Positions 1-10,253 of a stretch of 64,000 bases of DNA are shown in pieces (the stretch's first letter is position 1; each line of letters opens with the position of its first letter). Source of the stretch: Aquisalimonas sp. Lineage in GTDB: Bacteria > Pseudomonadota > Gammaproteobacteria > Nitrococcales > Aquisalimonadaceae. The notes below the pieces were generated by a model. The model did no database searches, was not told the origin of the DNA, and saw only the letters and a list, made by a program, of their open reading frames with translations. Location of the stretch: the NCBI GenBank assembly GCA_007126095.1, contig SLBZ01000031.1, positions 89,905-153,904 of the forward strand. Reading direction: 5' to 3'. The position numbers and the translations under genes are program-made.

Positions 1-557
1 GGAGAAATGTAACCGACACAGGGTGCCGTGCAGCGCTTGATCTGGTATTGCAGGCAGGGGCGCGAACGGTTGGCAAAGAACGTATCCTCACACTGCCGGA
101 CCGGGAACACCTTCTGGAGGTGGCTGAGAGTCTCGCGCACGGCGCCGGCGCTGGGAAACGGACCGAAGTACCGGCCGGCCTGCCGCCTTGCACCGCGGTG
201 AAACCCGAGACGGGGGAACGTCTGGGTTGCCGACAGGAAGATGAACGGGTAGCTCTTGTCGTCGCGCAGGAGCACGTTGTAACGGGGGTTGTGCTCCTTG
301 ATGAGGTTGTTCTCGAGGATCAGGGCTTCGGCTTCGGTATGGGTCACCGTAAAGCTGATGTCCGCCACCTGCGCCACCATGGAACGGGTGCGCGGATTCT
401 TGACGGATTTCGTGAAGTAGCTGGCGACCCGGCGGCGCAGCTTGCGCGCTTTGCCCACGTAGATGACCGTGCCGTCCTTGTCGAGCATGCGGTACACGCC
501 CGGCTGTTCGGGCAGCGAGCGCACCAGCGGTTGCGGGTCGAACGGCGTATCACTCAT
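1..557 (-). CDS. uvrC: Excinuclease ABC subunit C, 5' part only (runs off window start)
   Basis: UvrC makes both incisions around a lesion in nucleotide excision repair after UvrA and UvrB have located it. The visible 185 or so residues are the N-terminal GIY-YIG nuclease, with a GVYR start, the motif [13 protein letters not shown] and, further on, the asparagine and glutamate-rich segment [15 protein letters not shown]. The last visible residues, [11 protein letters not shown], are the conserved cysteine region that follows the nuclease. The ATG at 557 begins [13 protein letters not shown] and lies 12 bases after the uvrY stop. The frame is open to base 1, so the UVR, RNase H-like and HhH parts lie outside the window. 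The order uvrY-uvrC is the classical gammaproteobacterial one and suggests cotranscription. Confidence 0.95.
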   Translation of the reverse strand, partial: MSDTPFDPQPLVRSLPEQPGVYRMLDKDGTVIYVGKARKLRRRVASYFTKSVKNPRTRSMVAQVADISFTVTHTEAEALILENNLIKEHNPRYNVLLRDDKSYPFIFLSATQTFPRLGFHRGARRQAGRYFGPFPSAGAVRETLSHLQKVFPVRQCEDTFFANRSRPCLQYQIKRCTAPCVGYIS

Positions 558-569
558 GAACGAAGGCGA

Positions 570-1208
570 TCAGGACATCTGGTCGATCATGCCGTGGCGG
601 ATGGCCAGATGGGTCAATTCCACGTCCGTGTCCACGCCGAGCTTCTCATAGAGGCGGTACCGGTACGTGCTGACGGTTTTCGGGCTGAGGCACAGAGTGT
701 CGGAGATCTCCTGCATTTTGTAGCCTTGGGTGACCATCATCATCACCTGAATTTCGCGCTGGGACAGTTTGTCCAGACCCTTCCCTCGGCTGCCGTCGAA
801 GCCGGCCAGCGCCATCTGCCGGGCGATTTCGGCGCCGATGTACCGCTCGCCCCGTCCAACCGAGCGAATGGCCCCGACAATTTCCTTTTCATCACAGTCC
901 TTGGTGATGTACCCCATGGCCCCGGCTTCCATCAGCCTGCTCGGGTACGGCTCTTCAACGTGAATAGTCAGCGCTATGATCTTGAGGCCCGGAGAGATTC
1001 TGAGAAGCTTGCGGGTGGCTTCCAGACCACCGATACCGGGCATGCTGACATCCATCAGCACCACGTCGGGCTGGCGTTCACGCACGAGCTGAAGGGCGTC
1101 CTCACCGCTCGCGGCCTCGCCGACAACATCGATATCCTCCGCATCATCAAGCAGCCGGCGGATGCCGCTGCGAACCAGCTGATGATCGTCGACAAGAATG
1201 ACCTTCAT
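570..1208 (-). CDS. uvrY: Response regulator UvrY/GacA, LuxR-type
   Basis: A 212-residue two-domain response regulator. The N-terminal receiver carries the acidic pair in LVDDHQ (about D7-D8), the phospho-acceptor Asp near residue 53 in LMDVSMPG, and a Lys in YITKD. The C-terminal LuxR/FixJ helix-turn-helix begins at LSQREIQV and contains the recognition helix region LSPKTVSTYRYRLYEKLGV. Known members (UvrY, GacA) receive phosphate from the BarA/GacS hybrid kinase and activate small RNAs that titrate CsrA/RsmA. A BarA-type kinase is encoded at 10405-13167, so the cognate pair lies within 10 kb. It is immediately upstream of uvrC, as in E. coli. No csrB-like RNA was recognised in the window. 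Confidence 0.93.
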   Translation of the reverse strand: MKVILVDDHQLVRSGIRRLLDDAEDIDVVGEAASGEDALQLVRERQPDVVLMDVSMPGIGGLEATRKLLRISPGLKIIALTIHVEEPYPSRLMEAGAMGYITKDCDEKEIVGAIRSVGRGERYIGAEIARQMALAGFDGSRGKGLDKLSQREIQVMMMVTQGYKMQEISDTLCLSPKTVSTYRYRLYEKLGVDTDVELTHLAIRHGMIDQMS

Positions 1209-1366
1209 TCCAATCCAAACCTCGTCTGCCGAAGCAGGTCAACACCGAACACGTTCCCTGTTCAGGGGGGCAATACTGACGCTCCATCATACGCCATACT
1301 CTCGATTTCGTCTCACTGTGGGCTGATAACGACATTGGCCTGCGCCACCACACGGGATGCCCGAAG

Positions 1367-2239
1367 ATGACTGATTCCAGTAACAATGTGCCCGTTCAGC
1401 CGCTTTACCCCGATGCCGGCACGCCGGTCCCGCTGCCGCGGCTTTACCTGGATGCGCCGCTGCCTGATCGCGGACGCTTCGGGCCCTGGATCTACGGCAA
1501 CTTCGTGGCAACGCTGGATGGACGCATCGCGCTGGCGCATCCGGAGACCGGTCGCCTTGGCGTGACGGCGAGCATCGGAGACGCCCGGGACTGGCGGCTG
1601 TTCCAGGAACTGGCGGCACGTGCGGATGTGCTGATCACCAGTGGCCGTTACTTGCGCGATCTTCGGCTTGGTGCGGCGCAGGACGTTCTGCCCCTCAGCT
1701 CGAAACCGCCCTTCGTCGATCTCGCAGAGTGGCGAGTGGAGCATGGTTATCCACGTCAGCCGGACGTCGCCGTGATGTCCGGCAGCCTCGACTTCCAGAT
1801 CCCCGAGGCGTTGTTCCGGCAGGGGCGACGCGTCACCGTACTGACCGGAACGGCGGCGGGCGATGAGGCCGTGCACCGCCACGAACGCTCCGGCGCCCGG
1901 GTCATGCGCATATCGGCTGGAGGCGCGGTCAAGGGAGACGATGTGGCACGGACGCTTGGTGACATGGGGTATCGGCGGGCGTATTCGGTGACCGGGCCGT
2001 ACGTGCTCCACGCTCTGATGCAGGCCGGCGCGCTGGATGCCCTCTTTCTTACCCAGCGACACCGGATCGTTGGCGGCGAAGACTACAGCACGATCACTGC
2101 GGGCCCGGTGCTGACGCCCCCGGCGGATCTGCAGTTGCAGTGGCTCTACCTCGATGCCGCAACCGAGACCGCGCCGGGGCAGCAGTTCGCGCGCTTCAGC
2201 CTGGAATACCCCCCTTCGTCAGCGCACGCGGATCCATGA
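1367..2239 (+). CDS. RibD C-terminal (pyrimidine reductase) family protein
   Basis: A 290-residue protein with the dihydrofolate-reductase-like fold of the RibD C-terminal domain: YGNFVATLDGRIA near residues 40-52, then ADVLITSGRYLRD, and a C-terminal segment in which VTGPYVLHALMQAGALDALFLT matches the 'GG..L...ll..gLvDEl.l' region. It lacks the zinc-binding deaminase half of RibD, so it is a stand-alone reductase-like protein. Such proteins are usually annotated as pyrimidine/dihydrofolate reductase family; riboflavin synthesis is possible but unproven. It is divergent from uvrY across 158 bases. Its 3' end overlaps the 3' end of convergent fumC by 44 bases. Confidence 0.75.
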   Translation: MTDSSNNVPVQPLYPDAGTPVPLPRLYLDAPLPDRGRFGPWIYGNFVATLDGRIALAHPETGRLGVTASIGDARDWRLFQELAARADVLITSGRYLRDLRLGAAQDVLPLSSKPPFVDLAEWRVEHGYPRQPDVAVMSGSLDFQIPEALFRQGRRVTVLTGTAAGDEAVHRHERSGARVMRISAGGAVKGDDVARTLGDMGYRRAYSVTGPYVLHALMQAGALDALFLTQRHRIVGGEDYSTITAGPVLTPPADLQLQWLYLDAATETAPGQQFARFSLEYPPSSAHADP

Positions 2240-3578
2240 TGCGCTCCAGCTCAGCACGGTCCAGGTCGGTCATCTCCTCGGCAACGTCCAGCACCGAGCG
2301 CCCTTCGGCGTAGGCGGTCTTGGCCACCTTGGCGCCGAGCTCGTAACCGATGACGCTGTTCAGGGCCGTAACGAGAATCGGGTTGCGCGCCAGCGCGTCG
2401 TTCAGGCGTTCCTCGTTGACGGTGAAGCCGTCGATGGCGCTGTCTGCCAGAAGCATGGCTGCGTTGGACAGCAGATCAATGCTTTGCAGCACATTGTGGG
2501 CAACCAGCGGCAACATGACGTTGAGCTGGAAGTTGCCCGACTGGCCGGCCATGGCGACGGCGCCGTCGTTGCCCATGACTTGGGCGGCGACCATGGCGAC
2601 CGACTCGGGGGCCACCGGGTTGACCTTGCCGGGCATGATGCTGGAGCCGGGCTGCAGGGCCGGCAGTGCGATCTCGCCCAGCCCCGCCAGCGGGCCGCTG
2701 TTCATCCAGCGCAGGTCGTTGGCGATCTTCATGTAGGCAACGGCCAGGGCGCGCAGCTGGCCGGACAGCTCCACGGCGGTGTCCTGGCTGCTCAGGCCCA
2801 GGAAGGTGTTGTCCATGGGGCGGAACGCCAGCCCGGTCCGGTCGGCCAGGCGATTGGCGAAGCGGCCCGCGAACTCCGGGTGTGCGTTGATGCCCGTGCC
2901 CACGGCCGTACCGCCCTGTGCCAGCGCCCGCACGCGGGGCAGCGTGTCGCTGATCCGCTCCCGCCCCTGGCGGATCTGGGCGCTCCAGCCGGAGAGCTCC
3001 TGGCCGAGCGTGACCGGCATGGCGTCCATGAGGTGGGTGCGGCCGGTCTTGGTGACTTCCGAGAGTTCCGAAACGCGCTTCTCGATGGTCTGTTCCAGGT
3101 GCTCCAATGCGGGCAGCAACCGCTCCTGGGTTTCCAGCGCGGCGCTCACGTGAATCGCGGTCGGGATCACGTCGTTGCTGCTCTGCCCCATGTTCACGTG
3201 GTCGTTGGCGTGCACCGTCTGGCCCGAATCGCGGGTGGCCAGATGGGCGATCACCTCGTTGGCGTTCATGTTGCTGCTGGTCCCGGAGCCGGTCTGGAAG
3301 ACATCCACCGGGAAATGCTCGTCGTGGGCGCCTTCGGCCACGGCCAGGGCTGCCGCGACGATGGCGTCGGCGGTCGCGGCGTCCATGAGACCAAGATCGC
3401 GATTCACCTCCGCGGCGGTCGCCTTGATCAGACCCAGCGCGCGAATGAACGGCCGCCCCATGGGGATGCCGCTCACGGGGAAGTTGTCCACTGCGCGCTG
3501 GGTCTGAGCGCCGTAGAGCGCGCCAGCCGGGACGTGCAGTTCGCCCATGCTGTCTTTTTCAGTGCGGTACTCGGCCAT
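2196..3578 (-). CDS. fumC: Fumarate hydratase class II
   Basis: Catalyses fumarate + water to L-malate in the TCA cycle; a cytoplasmic homotetramer without an iron-sulfur cluster. The superfamily signature GSSIMPGKVNPV, the GSGTSSNMNANEV substrate loop and TGRTHLMDAMP are all present, and the length of 460 residues is normal. I place the start at the ATG at 3578 (MAEYRTEKD) because GGAGG lies 8 bases before it. An ATG seven codons upstream would put that GGAGG inside the gene. It is divergent from purB, another member of the aspartase/fumarase superfamily whose reaction releases fumarate. Confidence 0.96.
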   Translation of the reverse strand: MAEYRTEKDSMGELHVPAGALYGAQTQRAVDNFPVSGIPMGRPFIRALGLIKATAAEVNRDLGLMDAATADAIVAAALAVAEGAHDEHFPVDVFQTGSGTSSNMNANEVIAHLATRDSGQTVHANDHVNMGQSSNDVIPTAIHVSAALETQERLLPALEHLEQTIEKRVSELSEVTKTGRTHLMDAMPVTLGQELSGWSAQIRQGRERISDTLPRVRALAQGGTAVGTGINAHPEFAGRFANRLADRTGLAFRPMDNTFLGLSSQDTAVELSGQLRALAVAYMKIANDLRWMNSGPLAGLGEIALPALQPGSSIMPGKVNPVAPESVAMVAAQVMGNDGAVAMAGQSGNFQLNVMLPLVAHNVLQSIDLLSNAAMLLADSAIDGFTVNEERLNDALARNPILVTALNSVIGYELGAKVAKTAYAEGRSVLDVAEEMTDLDRAELERIMDPRALTKGGIPG

Positions 3579-3697
3579 CTCTCGATCCTCCGTGGGCATG
3601 CCGGCGTCAAACGCCAGGGGCCTGGGTGAAGGGCGCCAGGGTGATCATTCCGTCACCGCGCCCGGGGGCGTAAATCGTGCCCGAAGCAGCGACATGA

Positions 3698-5188
<1,491 letters not shown>

Positions 5189-5208
5189 GCGCAGGCGGGA
5201 TCGATACC

Positions 5209-5682
5209 ATGACACGGCGTATCACCTCTGCCCGGGAATCGATCGACGCTGTCGCGGAGCTGCTGGCCTCGGCGTGTGCCACCGTCGATATCCTGAGCCC
5301 CGGGCTTGATCCGGTTCTTTTCGACCGCGATGAGGTGGTGGCCGCCGTTCGGGCGCTCGCCGTGCATGCGGGGCGTCGAGCGCGCGTGCGCCTGCTGCTT
5401 CGTGACAGCACCACCGCCGTTCGCAGCGGCCACCGCCTGGTCGGCCTGGCACGGCAGCTGACCACCGCCGTGGAGACCCGCCGACTGGCCGAGGAAGACG
5501 CCAGGGACGAAGCCACTTGGGTGATCGTCGACGCACGCGCCATTGCACAATGGCCCGCGCCGGGGTATGACGGAACCGTGGCTTCGGACTCCCGTGCTGC
5601 GGCGGCACGGGCTGGTCGACTGTTCACGGAACGCTGGGAGCGGGCGGAACCGGATCCTGAAACACGGCGCCTAACTCTCTGA
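5209..5682 (+). CDS. Hypothetical protein, DUF7931-like (PLD-like fold suspected)
   Basis: A 157-residue soluble protein. The pattern VDILSPGLDPVLFD, then RARVRLLLRD with SGHRLVGLARQL, then a basic VETRRL strand resembles a small domain that I recall mainly as a C-terminal appendage of some gammaproteobacterial acetyltransferases (DUF7931). That family is thought to be related to phospholipase D-type folds, but no HKD motif is present here, so catalysis is doubtful. There is no signal peptide or membrane segment. It sits 20 bases behind purB and 31 bases before the NolW-like gene, suggesting cotranscription. The function is not recognised. Confidence 0.6.
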   Translation: MTRRITSARESIDAVAELLASACATVDILSPGLDPVLFDRDEVVAAVRALAVHAGRRARVRLLLRDSTTAVRSGHRLVGLARQLTTAVETRRLAEEDARDEATWVIVDARAIAQWPAPGYDGTVASDSRAAAARAGRLFTERWERAEPDPETRRLTL

Positions 5683-5713
5683 ACAAGCGATAATCACCAA
5701 TGGAGATGAGCCT

Positions 5714-6529
5714 ATGGATGCGCGGGCGTCGTGGTGGTACCTGCTGGCTGATCACGGCATTCTCCGGGCCGCGCGAGGAGCAGGCGCCGCGCTTCTGATC
5801 CTGATGATGACGGCAGTGGCCGTCCGGGCAGACGGTATCGAATCCGTTGAACTGCAGCACCGATCGGCGAGCGCCGTCATTGATCAGGTTCGTGCCCTGG
5901 TGGGGGATGACGCGACCCTGATTGCCGATGGTCACTCCATTCTCGTACGTGGTGACGCAGACGCCGTGTCAGCGGTACGCAGTGCGGTGGAACAACTGGA
6001 TCGGCCGGCGGTGCCCGTTCGGGTGACGCTGCGCGCCGGAACGCCCACTGACATGGCAAGAGCGGGCGTGGCGCCGCAGCGGGATGGCGTTCGCACCTAC
6101 GGCACCCGGACACGGAGCCAGGACGATTCCGAGCAGGTGATCACGGGGCATTCCGGTGAGCCGATGCAGATCCGTGCCAGTGAAGAGCAGGGCCGGACCC
6201 GGCGGCAGCTGCTTCTCGGCGGTGACCGTCCCGGCTACGCGGAAGAGCGGGAGTACGTCACCGCAGAACGCGGCTTCTTCGTGCGCCCGGACGTGCAGGG
6301 AGAGCGCGTCACCCTGACCCTGGCTGCGACACGGCAGGCATTCGAGCGTGACGGCGAACGCCGGGGCCAGGACGTGACCACCTCTGTGAGCGGCGGTACG
6401 GGCGAGTGGCTGCTAGTGGGGTCATCCGGGCAGGCGGAGCAGACCGAGGAGCGAGGTCGTCGGTACACGACCCGGCGCTCGGAAGAAGGGATTCAGTGGT
6501 GGATACGGGTCGACCGGCTGGACCAGTGA
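5714..6529 (+). CDS. Secretin N-terminal (NolW-like) domain protein, exported
   Basis: A 271-residue protein with a hydrophobic stretch at about residues 24-38 (GAALLILMMTAVAVRA) that looks like an export signal. It is followed by one secretin_N/NolW-type domain, IESVELQHRSASAVIDQV through VEQLDRPAVPVRVTLR (about 43-105). The rest is polar, rich in Arg, Glu and Gln, ending in SEEGIQWWIRVDRLD. The secretin pore domain is absent, so it cannot form an outer-membrane channel by itself. The ATG at 5714 has GGAG 8 bases upstream. It may be periplasmic and assist a secretin encoded elsewhere, or be an independent use of the fold. Its role is unknown. Confidence 0.65.
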   Translation: MDARASWWYLLADHGILRAARGAGAALLILMMTAVAVRADGIESVELQHRSASAVIDQVRALVGDDATLIADGHSILVRGDADAVSAVRSAVEQLDRPAVPVRVTLRAGTPTDMARAGVAPQRDGVRTYGTRTRSQDDSEQVITGHSGEPMQIRASEEQGRTRRQLLLGGDRPGYAEEREYVTAERGFFVRPDVQGERVTLTLAATRQAFERDGERRGQDVTTSVSGGTGEWLLVGSSGQAEQTEERGRRYTTRRSEEGIQWWIRVDRLDQ

Positions 6530-6547
6530 CCTGCTCTCGCGGGCCCT

Positions 6548-7147
6548 TCATTTATCCCACAGATCCAGCAACCTCTCCCGGTTCAGGGCCAGCCACTGCA
6601 GCGCGATAATGGGCATTGCGTTGTTGATGATGCCGTTGTCGAGCATGTCCATTGCTTCATCAAATGGAAGCACGTGGGCGCGGATATCCTCGTTCTCCTC
6701 GTCCAGACCGTGTAGCCCGCCGGCATCCGAGGCGTCCACGCGCGCGCAGTACAGGCTGACCAGCTCCGACGACATGCCCGGGCTCGGGTAGTAGTCACAG
6801 ATACGCATCAGCTCCTGCAACTGAAGCCCCGCCTCTTCCCGCGCCTCCCGGTGTGCCACGTCGGCCACCGCCTCCTGCGGTTCCGCAACGCCGGCGACCA
6901 CTTCCATCAGCCAGGCGCCGTTCGGGGCGTCAATGGCCCCGATGCGGAACTGCTCCACCAGCACCACAGCATCCAGTGCGGGATCGTACGGCAGCACGGC
7001 GGCCACCCGCCCGCGGCGCAACAACTCCCGGGTCATCTCCGGTGTCATGCCGCCGGCAAACAGGCCGTGCTTCAGCCGGTAGCGTTCCAGCTTGAAGAAG
7101 CCGTTGTAAACAACCGTGCTGTCGATGATTTCGAAGTGCTGGCTCAT
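6548..7147 (-). CDS. nudF: ADP-ribose pyrophosphatase (Nudix)
   Basis: Hydrolyses ADP-ribose to AMP and ribose 5-phosphate. The 199-residue protein contains the Nudix box GX5EX7REUXEEXGU as GVAEPQEA...REAREEAGL (about residues 85-107), followed by YYPSPGMSSE, which is typical of the ADP-ribose subfamily rather than the Ap4A or dNTP subfamilies. It is the last gene of the minus-strand run cysM-exonuclease-rlmD-nudF, 12 bases behind rlmD. Confidence 0.9.
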   Translation of the reverse strand: MSQHFEIIDSTVVYNGFFKLERYRLKHGLFAGGMTPEMTRELLRRGRVAAVLPYDPALDAVVLVEQFRIGAIDAPNGAWLMEVVAGVAEPQEAVADVAHREAREEAGLQLQELMRICDYYPSPGMSSELVSLYCARVDASDAGGLHGLDEENEDIRAHVLPFDEAMDMLDNGIINNAMPIIALQWLALNRERLLDLWDK

Positions 7148-7159
7148 GGTCGCGTCTCG

Positions 7160-8494
7160 TCAGTTCGGGCGTCGGAACAGGGCCAGGCTCTCTACGTGAG
7201 CGGTGTGCGGGAACATGTCCATCACGCCTGCACATCCCAGCCGGTATCCGTGGTCGTGGACCAGTGTCCCCGCGTCCCGCGCCAGAGTCGCCGGGTTGCA
7301 GGAAATATACAGAATGGTGTCCGCACCCAGGTTGCCCACTCTGGCGATGACCTCGGCGGCACCGGAGCGCGGCGGATCCAGCAGGATTTTGTTGAAAGGC
7401 CGATCCAGCCACTCCGGGGTTTCGTTGTCCGCGGCAAGGTCTGCCACATGGAACCGCACGTTGTCGACGCCGTTGCGGGCTGCGTTCTCCTGGGCGCGCT
7501 CCACCAGTTGCCGGTCACCCTCGACGCCCACCACCTCGCCGGCGCGCGCCGCCAGAGGTAGGGAGAAGTTCCCCAACCCGCAGAAGAGATCGAGAATCCG
7601 GTCCTGCGACTGCGGCTGCAGGTAGTCCAGCGCCCGCTGCACCATGCTGGTGTTGATCTCGTGATTGACCTGGGTGAAGTCCGTGGGCTGAAAGACGATC
7701 TCCGCCTCATCGGGCGCCGGGTGGTATGCCAGCCGCGGCGATGCGGGCCAGATGGGCGCAACAGTGGTCTCGTTGCCCGGCTGTTCGTACACAGCGAAGT
7801 CGTGCGCCTGGCCGAAAGCGGTCAGCTCCGCGTAATCTGCCTCCGTAAACGCGCGCAGGTTCCTGAAAACCAGCGCAATGGTCGTCTCGCCAATGGCCAC
7901 TTCAATCTGTGGCAAACGATCACGGCATGACAGGCGTGCAATGAGGTCGCTGAGGTCGGTGAGCCGTGCCGCCACCCGTGGATCGAGGACATGGCACTCC
8001 GTCATGTCAGCAACATAGGGGCTGTGCTTCTCGCGGAACCCGACCAGCACCCGCCCCTTCGCCGGTACGTCCTTCACGGCCAGCCGCGCCTTGCGGCGGT
8101 ACCCCCAGATGGGCCCGGTCAGGGGCGGCAGGATCTGGTCAGGCTCCACTCCACCGATGTGGCGGAACTGCTCCAACAGCACGTCCTGCTTGAAGCGAAT
8201 CTGCTGTTCCGGGGGCATGTGCTGAAGACTGCAGCCGCCGCAGACCCCGAAGTTTGGGCAGCGCGGCTCGATGCGCTCCGGCGACGCCTCCAGGACGGCT
8301 TCCACGCGCCCCTCGTCGAAGCGGCGGTGGCTCCTGGTGTAGCGCATGCGTACGGTCTCGCCCGGCAGCGCGCCATGGACGAATACTGTCTTGCCTTCCA
8401 CGTGGGCAATCCCCCGGCCCTCGTGGCTGAGCGATTCCACGGTCACGTCCACCGGCTCCATCGGAACCCGGGAACGGCGGCGGCGTTTACCCAT
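7160..8494 (-). CDS. rlmD: 23S rRNA (uracil-1939-C5)-methyltransferase
   Basis: A TrmA/RumA family SAM-dependent enzyme that makes m5U1939 in 23S rRNA. An N-terminal TRAM domain (VTVESLSHEGRGIAHVEGK) is followed by iron-sulfur cysteines in CPNFGVCGGCSLQHM (about residues 79-93). The Rossmann methyltransferase carries DLFCGLGNFSLPLA, DPPRSGA and the catalytic Cys in YISCNPATLARD near the C-terminus. At 444 residues it is normal length. The ATG at 8494 has GGAGGAG upstream and overlaps the preceding exonuclease gene by 8 bases. Confidence 0.94.
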   Translation of the reverse strand: MGKRRRRSRVPMEPVDVTVESLSHEGRGIAHVEGKTVFVHGALPGETVRMRYTRSHRRFDEGRVEAVLEASPERIEPRCPNFGVCGGCSLQHMPPEQQIRFKQDVLLEQFRHIGGVEPDQILPPLTGPIWGYRRKARLAVKDVPAKGRVLVGFREKHSPYVADMTECHVLDPRVAARLTDLSDLIARLSCRDRLPQIEVAIGETTIALVFRNLRAFTEADYAELTAFGQAHDFAVYEQPGNETTVAPIWPASPRLAYHPAPDEAEIVFQPTDFTQVNHEINTSMVQRALDYLQPQSQDRILDLFCGLGNFSLPLAARAGEVVGVEGDRQLVERAQENAARNGVDNVRFHVADLAADNETPEWLDRPFNKILLDPPRSGAAEVIARVGNLGADTILYISCNPATLARDAGTLVHDHGYRLGCAGVMDMFPHTAHVESLALFRRPN

Positions 8495-9287
8495 TGCCCG
8501 TCTCCTCCAGCGCCTGCCTGGGCCACGCCTCGAGGAAGGCCTGGAAATGGGGGCGTTGCTCGGCTTGCAGCGTCTCCCGCACCAGTGCGCACTCCCGCGC
8601 GTAGGCGGCGCGGTCGAGATGGCCGCGCAGGAGTTGGAAACGCAGCCAGACCAGGTAGGTGTTCAGCACGTCGGTCTCACAGTAGTCGCGGACGGAGTCG
8701 AAGGCGCCGTCCTGGATGGCCTGATGGACCTTGCCGCCGTCCATGCCCATCTTGCCGGGAAAACCACAGAGCGTGGCGATTTCGTCCAGTGGCGCATTGG
8801 CACGCGGCTGGTAGCCGGCGATCATGTCCATGAGGTCGGTGTGGCGCTCGTGGAACCGGTTGAGGTAGTTGTTCCAGCGAAACCCCTGCTCCGTCGCCCC
8901 GGTCTCCCAGTAACGGGGTGCACTGAGTCCGTGCTTGAGGGCGCGGTAGTGCAGCACCGGCAGATCGAAGCCGCTGCCGTTCCAGGACACCAGCGTCGGG
9001 GTGAAACGGTCGATGCCGTCGTAGAAGCGCTGGATCAGGTCGGCCTCGTCGTCACCACCCCCGCCCAGGGACCACACCTTGAAGCGGTCGCCACTGCGCA
9101 TGGCGATGGAGATCACCACCACGCGGTGGAGGTGCAGGCGCAGAAAGTCCGAGCCGCCGGTTTCCTGTCGTCGCAGCGCGAAGCCGGCCTCGGCAACGGC
9201 ATCGTCGTCAAGCCCGTCCAGCCCGTGTAGACGCCGCAGCCCTTCCAGGTCCGGCACGGTTTCGATATCGAAAACGAATACGGTCAT
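8487..9287 (-). CDS. Predicted 3'-5' exonuclease, PolB-like (DnaQ fold)
   Basis: A 266-residue DEDD-family exonuclease of the stand-alone 'DNA polymerase B-like 3'-5' exonuclease' type. Motif Exo I is FVFDIETVPD at the very N-terminus; Exo II lies in LVSWNGSGFDLPVL; the Exo III region is DYCETDVLNTYLVWLR, with the final Asp. I start it at the ATG at 9287 because the DIETVP strand follows directly. An upstream in-frame extension to 9362 would run into cysM. The gene is 4 bases behind cysM and overlaps rlmD by 8. The natural substrate is not known. Confidence 0.82.
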   Translation of the reverse strand: MTVFVFDIETVPDLEGLRRLHGLDGLDDDAVAEAGFALRRQETGGSDFLRLHLHRVVVISIAMRSGDRFKVWSLGGGGDDEADLIQRFYDGIDRFTPTLVSWNGSGFDLPVLHYRALKHGLSAPRYWETGATEQGFRWNNYLNRFHERHTDLMDMIAGYQPRANAPLDEIATLCGFPGKMGMDGGKVHQAIQDGAFDSVRDYCETDVLNTYLVWLRFQLLRGHLDRAAYARECALVRETLQAEQRPHFQAFLEAWPRQALEETGNG

Positions 9288-9291
9288 GGGG

Positions 9292-10182
9292 TCAGTCCGG
9301 GAAGACGCCGGACGAGAGATACCGGTCGCCGCGGTCGCAGACAATGGTGACGATGGTGGCATTCTCCACCTCGGCGGAGAGTTGCAGCGCCGCGAACAGC
9401 GTGCCGCCCGACGACACGCCGGCCATGATGCCTTCCTCGGCGGCCAGCCGCCGGGTCATCTCTTCCGCCTGCGCCTGGCTCACGTCGATGATGCGATCGA
9501 CCCGCTCCGGCTCGTAGATTTTCGGCAAATAGGCCTCCGGCCACCGGCGGATGCCCGGAATCTGGGAGCCGTCGTCCGGTTGCACACCCACGATCTGTAC
9601 GTCCGGCGCCGTTTCCTTGAAATAGCGTGACGTGCCCATGATGGTGCCGGTGGTGCCCATGGACGAGACGAAATGCGTTACCGCGCCCCGGGTGTCGCGC
9701 CAGATCTCGGGGCCCGTGCCCTCGTAATGGGCGCGCCAGTTGTCGGGGTTGGCGAACTGATCCAGAACCCGCCCCCGTCCCTCGCTCTGCATGCGTTGGG
9801 CGAGGTCACGGGCCTCTTCCATGCCCCCTTCCTGGGAGACCAGTACAAGCTCTGCTCCGTAGGCGCGCATGGAGGCGCGGCGCTCCGCGGTCATGTGCTC
9901 GGGCATGATCAGCACCATCCGGTATCCGCGGATGGCTGCTGCCATGGCCAGCGCGATGCCGGTGTTCCCGCTGGTCGCTTCGATCAGGGTGTCACCGGGC
10001 CTGATTTCACCCCGTTCCTCTGCGCGCCGGATCATGCTCATGGCGGGCCGGTCCTTCACCGAGCCCGCGGGGTTGTTGCCCTCGAGCTTCAGGAGGATGG
10101 TATTGGTGGTGTCACCGGCAAGTCGCTGCAATCGAACAAGCGGGGTGTTGCCGACGAAGTCTTCTACGGTTGGGTATGTCAT
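9292..10182 (-). CDS. cysM: Cysteine synthase B (O-acetylserine sulfhydrylase)
   Basis: A PLP enzyme that makes cysteine (or S-sulfocysteine from thiosulfate) from O-acetylserine. The PLP lysine is in NPAGSVKDRPA near residue 43, the substrate loop is EATSGNTGIALA, and the phosphate-binding glycines are in SSMGTTGTIMG. PDDGSQIPGIRRWPEAYLP is typical of CysM rather than CysK. It is the first gene of a four-gene minus-strand unit. A perfect 10-bp hairpin lies 47 bases upstream of its start. Confidence 0.94.
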   Translation of the reverse strand: MTYPTVEDFVGNTPLVRLQRLAGDTTNTILLKLEGNNPAGSVKDRPAMSMIRRAEERGEIRPGDTLIEATSGNTGIALAMAAAIRGYRMVLIMPEHMTAERRASMRAYGAELVLVSQEGGMEEARDLAQRMQSEGRGRVLDQFANPDNWRAHYEGTGPEIWRDTRGAVTHFVSSMGTTGTIMGTSRYFKETAPDVQIVGVQPDDGSQIPGIRRWPEAYLPKIYEPERVDRIIDVSQAQAEEMTRRLAAEEGIMAGVSSGGTLFAALQLSAEVENATIVTIVCDRGDRYLSSGVFPD

Positions 10183-10228
10183 GGCGTCTTCGCATTCAAA
10201 CCTGTTTGCGACTCCGTGAGCCTGATTG

Positions 10229-10253
10229 CCGGCGGCAGTGAGGCTGCCGCCGG
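10229..10253. repeat. Perfect 10-bp hairpin between cysM and barA
   Basis: CCGGCGGCAG and CTGCCGCCGG form a perfect stem around the loop TGAGG, in the 222-base divergent region between cysM and barA. No T-run follows on either strand. It would lie in the 5' leader of whichever gene is transcribed through it. It could be a leader structure or a DNA-binding palindrome. Confidence 0.5.

Noticed and set aside
48-1370. 440-codon open frame on the plus strand, antisense to uvrC and uvrY
   Set aside because: UvrC and UvrY motifs are clear on the minus strand. The frame runs through both genes and their gap.
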